From NCBI GenBank assembly GCA_964568075.1, contig CAZMOM010000010.1, forward strand, positions 24,699 through 88,698: 64,000 bases of DNA. The letters are read 5' to 3'. The translations under genes and the position numbers were made by a program. The notes under the pieces are model-generated. The model ran no database searches, had not been told where the DNA came from, and saw only the letters and a list, made by a program, of their open reading frames with translations. Shown one piece after another: positions 63,944 to 64,000 of this stretch (the stretch's first letter is position 1; each line of letters starts with the position of its first letter). The DNA comes from MnTg04 sp964568075 (GTDB lineage: Bacteria; Pseudomonadota; Gammaproteobacteria; Steroidobacterales; MnTg04).

Positions 63944-64000
63944 GCCGCGAAGCACACGGATGTGCGAGTGCCGCGGAGGCCAAGGATGGCCGGGAGCGGC
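63944..64000. repeat. hairpin repeats at the right edge of the window (locus C)
   Basis: Hairpin 1 (63944-63969) has inner stem GCACA / TGTGC with loop CGGA and lacks its right outer arm. Hairpin 2 (63970-64000) has outer GCCGC / GCGGC, inner GGCCA / TGGCC, loop AGGA, and ends on the last base of the window. More copies may follow. Located downstream of cbpM. Confidence 0.85.

Overview
The window is a chromosomal stretch of a GC-rich Gram-negative bacterium, most likely a gammaproteobacterium. Support comes from housekeeping gene pairs typical of that class (psd-epmA, parE-parC, xseB-ispA-dxs, nrdR-ribD-ribE-ribBX-ribH-nusB-thiL-pgpA, cbpA-cbpM), a 1295-residue single-chain PurL, EttA, NrdR, and a FimX-like c-di-GMP protein. 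No genus can be named safely. I saw no rRNA, tRNA, CRISPR array, prophage or transposase gene.

Region by region. 1-2.1 kb (minus): 5' end of asd, then aroC and prmB (prmB overlaps aroC). 2.2-5.7 kb (plus): copper delivery (Sco, PCuAC), psd, epmA and free-methionine sulfoxide reductase, facing efp, the substrate of EpmA. 6.5-8.6 kb: a FimX-like protein with degenerate GGDEF and EAL domains. 8.6-13.9 kb (minus): htpX, parC, parE. 14-16.7 kb (minus): an iron/peroxide operon (rubrerythrin, Fe-S oxidoreductase, an encapsulated-ferritin-type protein, DUF3501). 16.9-20.9 kb (plus): xseB, ispA, dxs, folE2. 21.1-30.3 kb (minus): glyA, nrdR, riboflavin genes, nusB, a DUF2889 gene, thiL, pgpA and a Ser/Thr kinase fused to a cyclic-nucleotide-binding domain. 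30.3-34.1 kb: HDAC-like deacetylase, ettA, a ferredoxin-NADP reductase-like gene. 34.1-42.3 kb: histidine degradation (hutG, DUF427, hutF / hutI, hutH / hutU) using the formylglutamate branch. 42.3-47.4 kb (minus): purL, an MBL hydrolase, DUF1820. 47.5-64 kb is accessory: a frameshifted TagH (type VI secretion FHA protein), an M23 lipoprotein, a PLP decarboxylase, a 256-bp element with terminal inverted repeats, an ECF sigma module, two DUF885 peptidase-like genes, a DUF4382 lipoprotein with a decayed partial copy, an exported SDR, and cbpA-cbpM.

The most unusual points are: (1) a dispersed ~31-nt hairpin repeat, in pairs at three places, whose inner stem changes sequence but keeps pairing, once expanding a protein C-terminus in frame; (2) a 256-bp MITE-like element with perfect 20-bp ends whose tips form parts of the stop codons of both flanking genes and which holds an 82-nt RNA-like rod; (3) an EncFtn-type ferritin lacking the encapsulin-targeting tail in a rubrerythrin operon; (4) tagH split at a run of nine A. 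Two other apparent one-base losses in short homopolymers (start of ettA, DUF1272 gene) suggest that some frameshifts may be sequence errors. This was read by eye; family names rest on recognised motifs and no database search was run.
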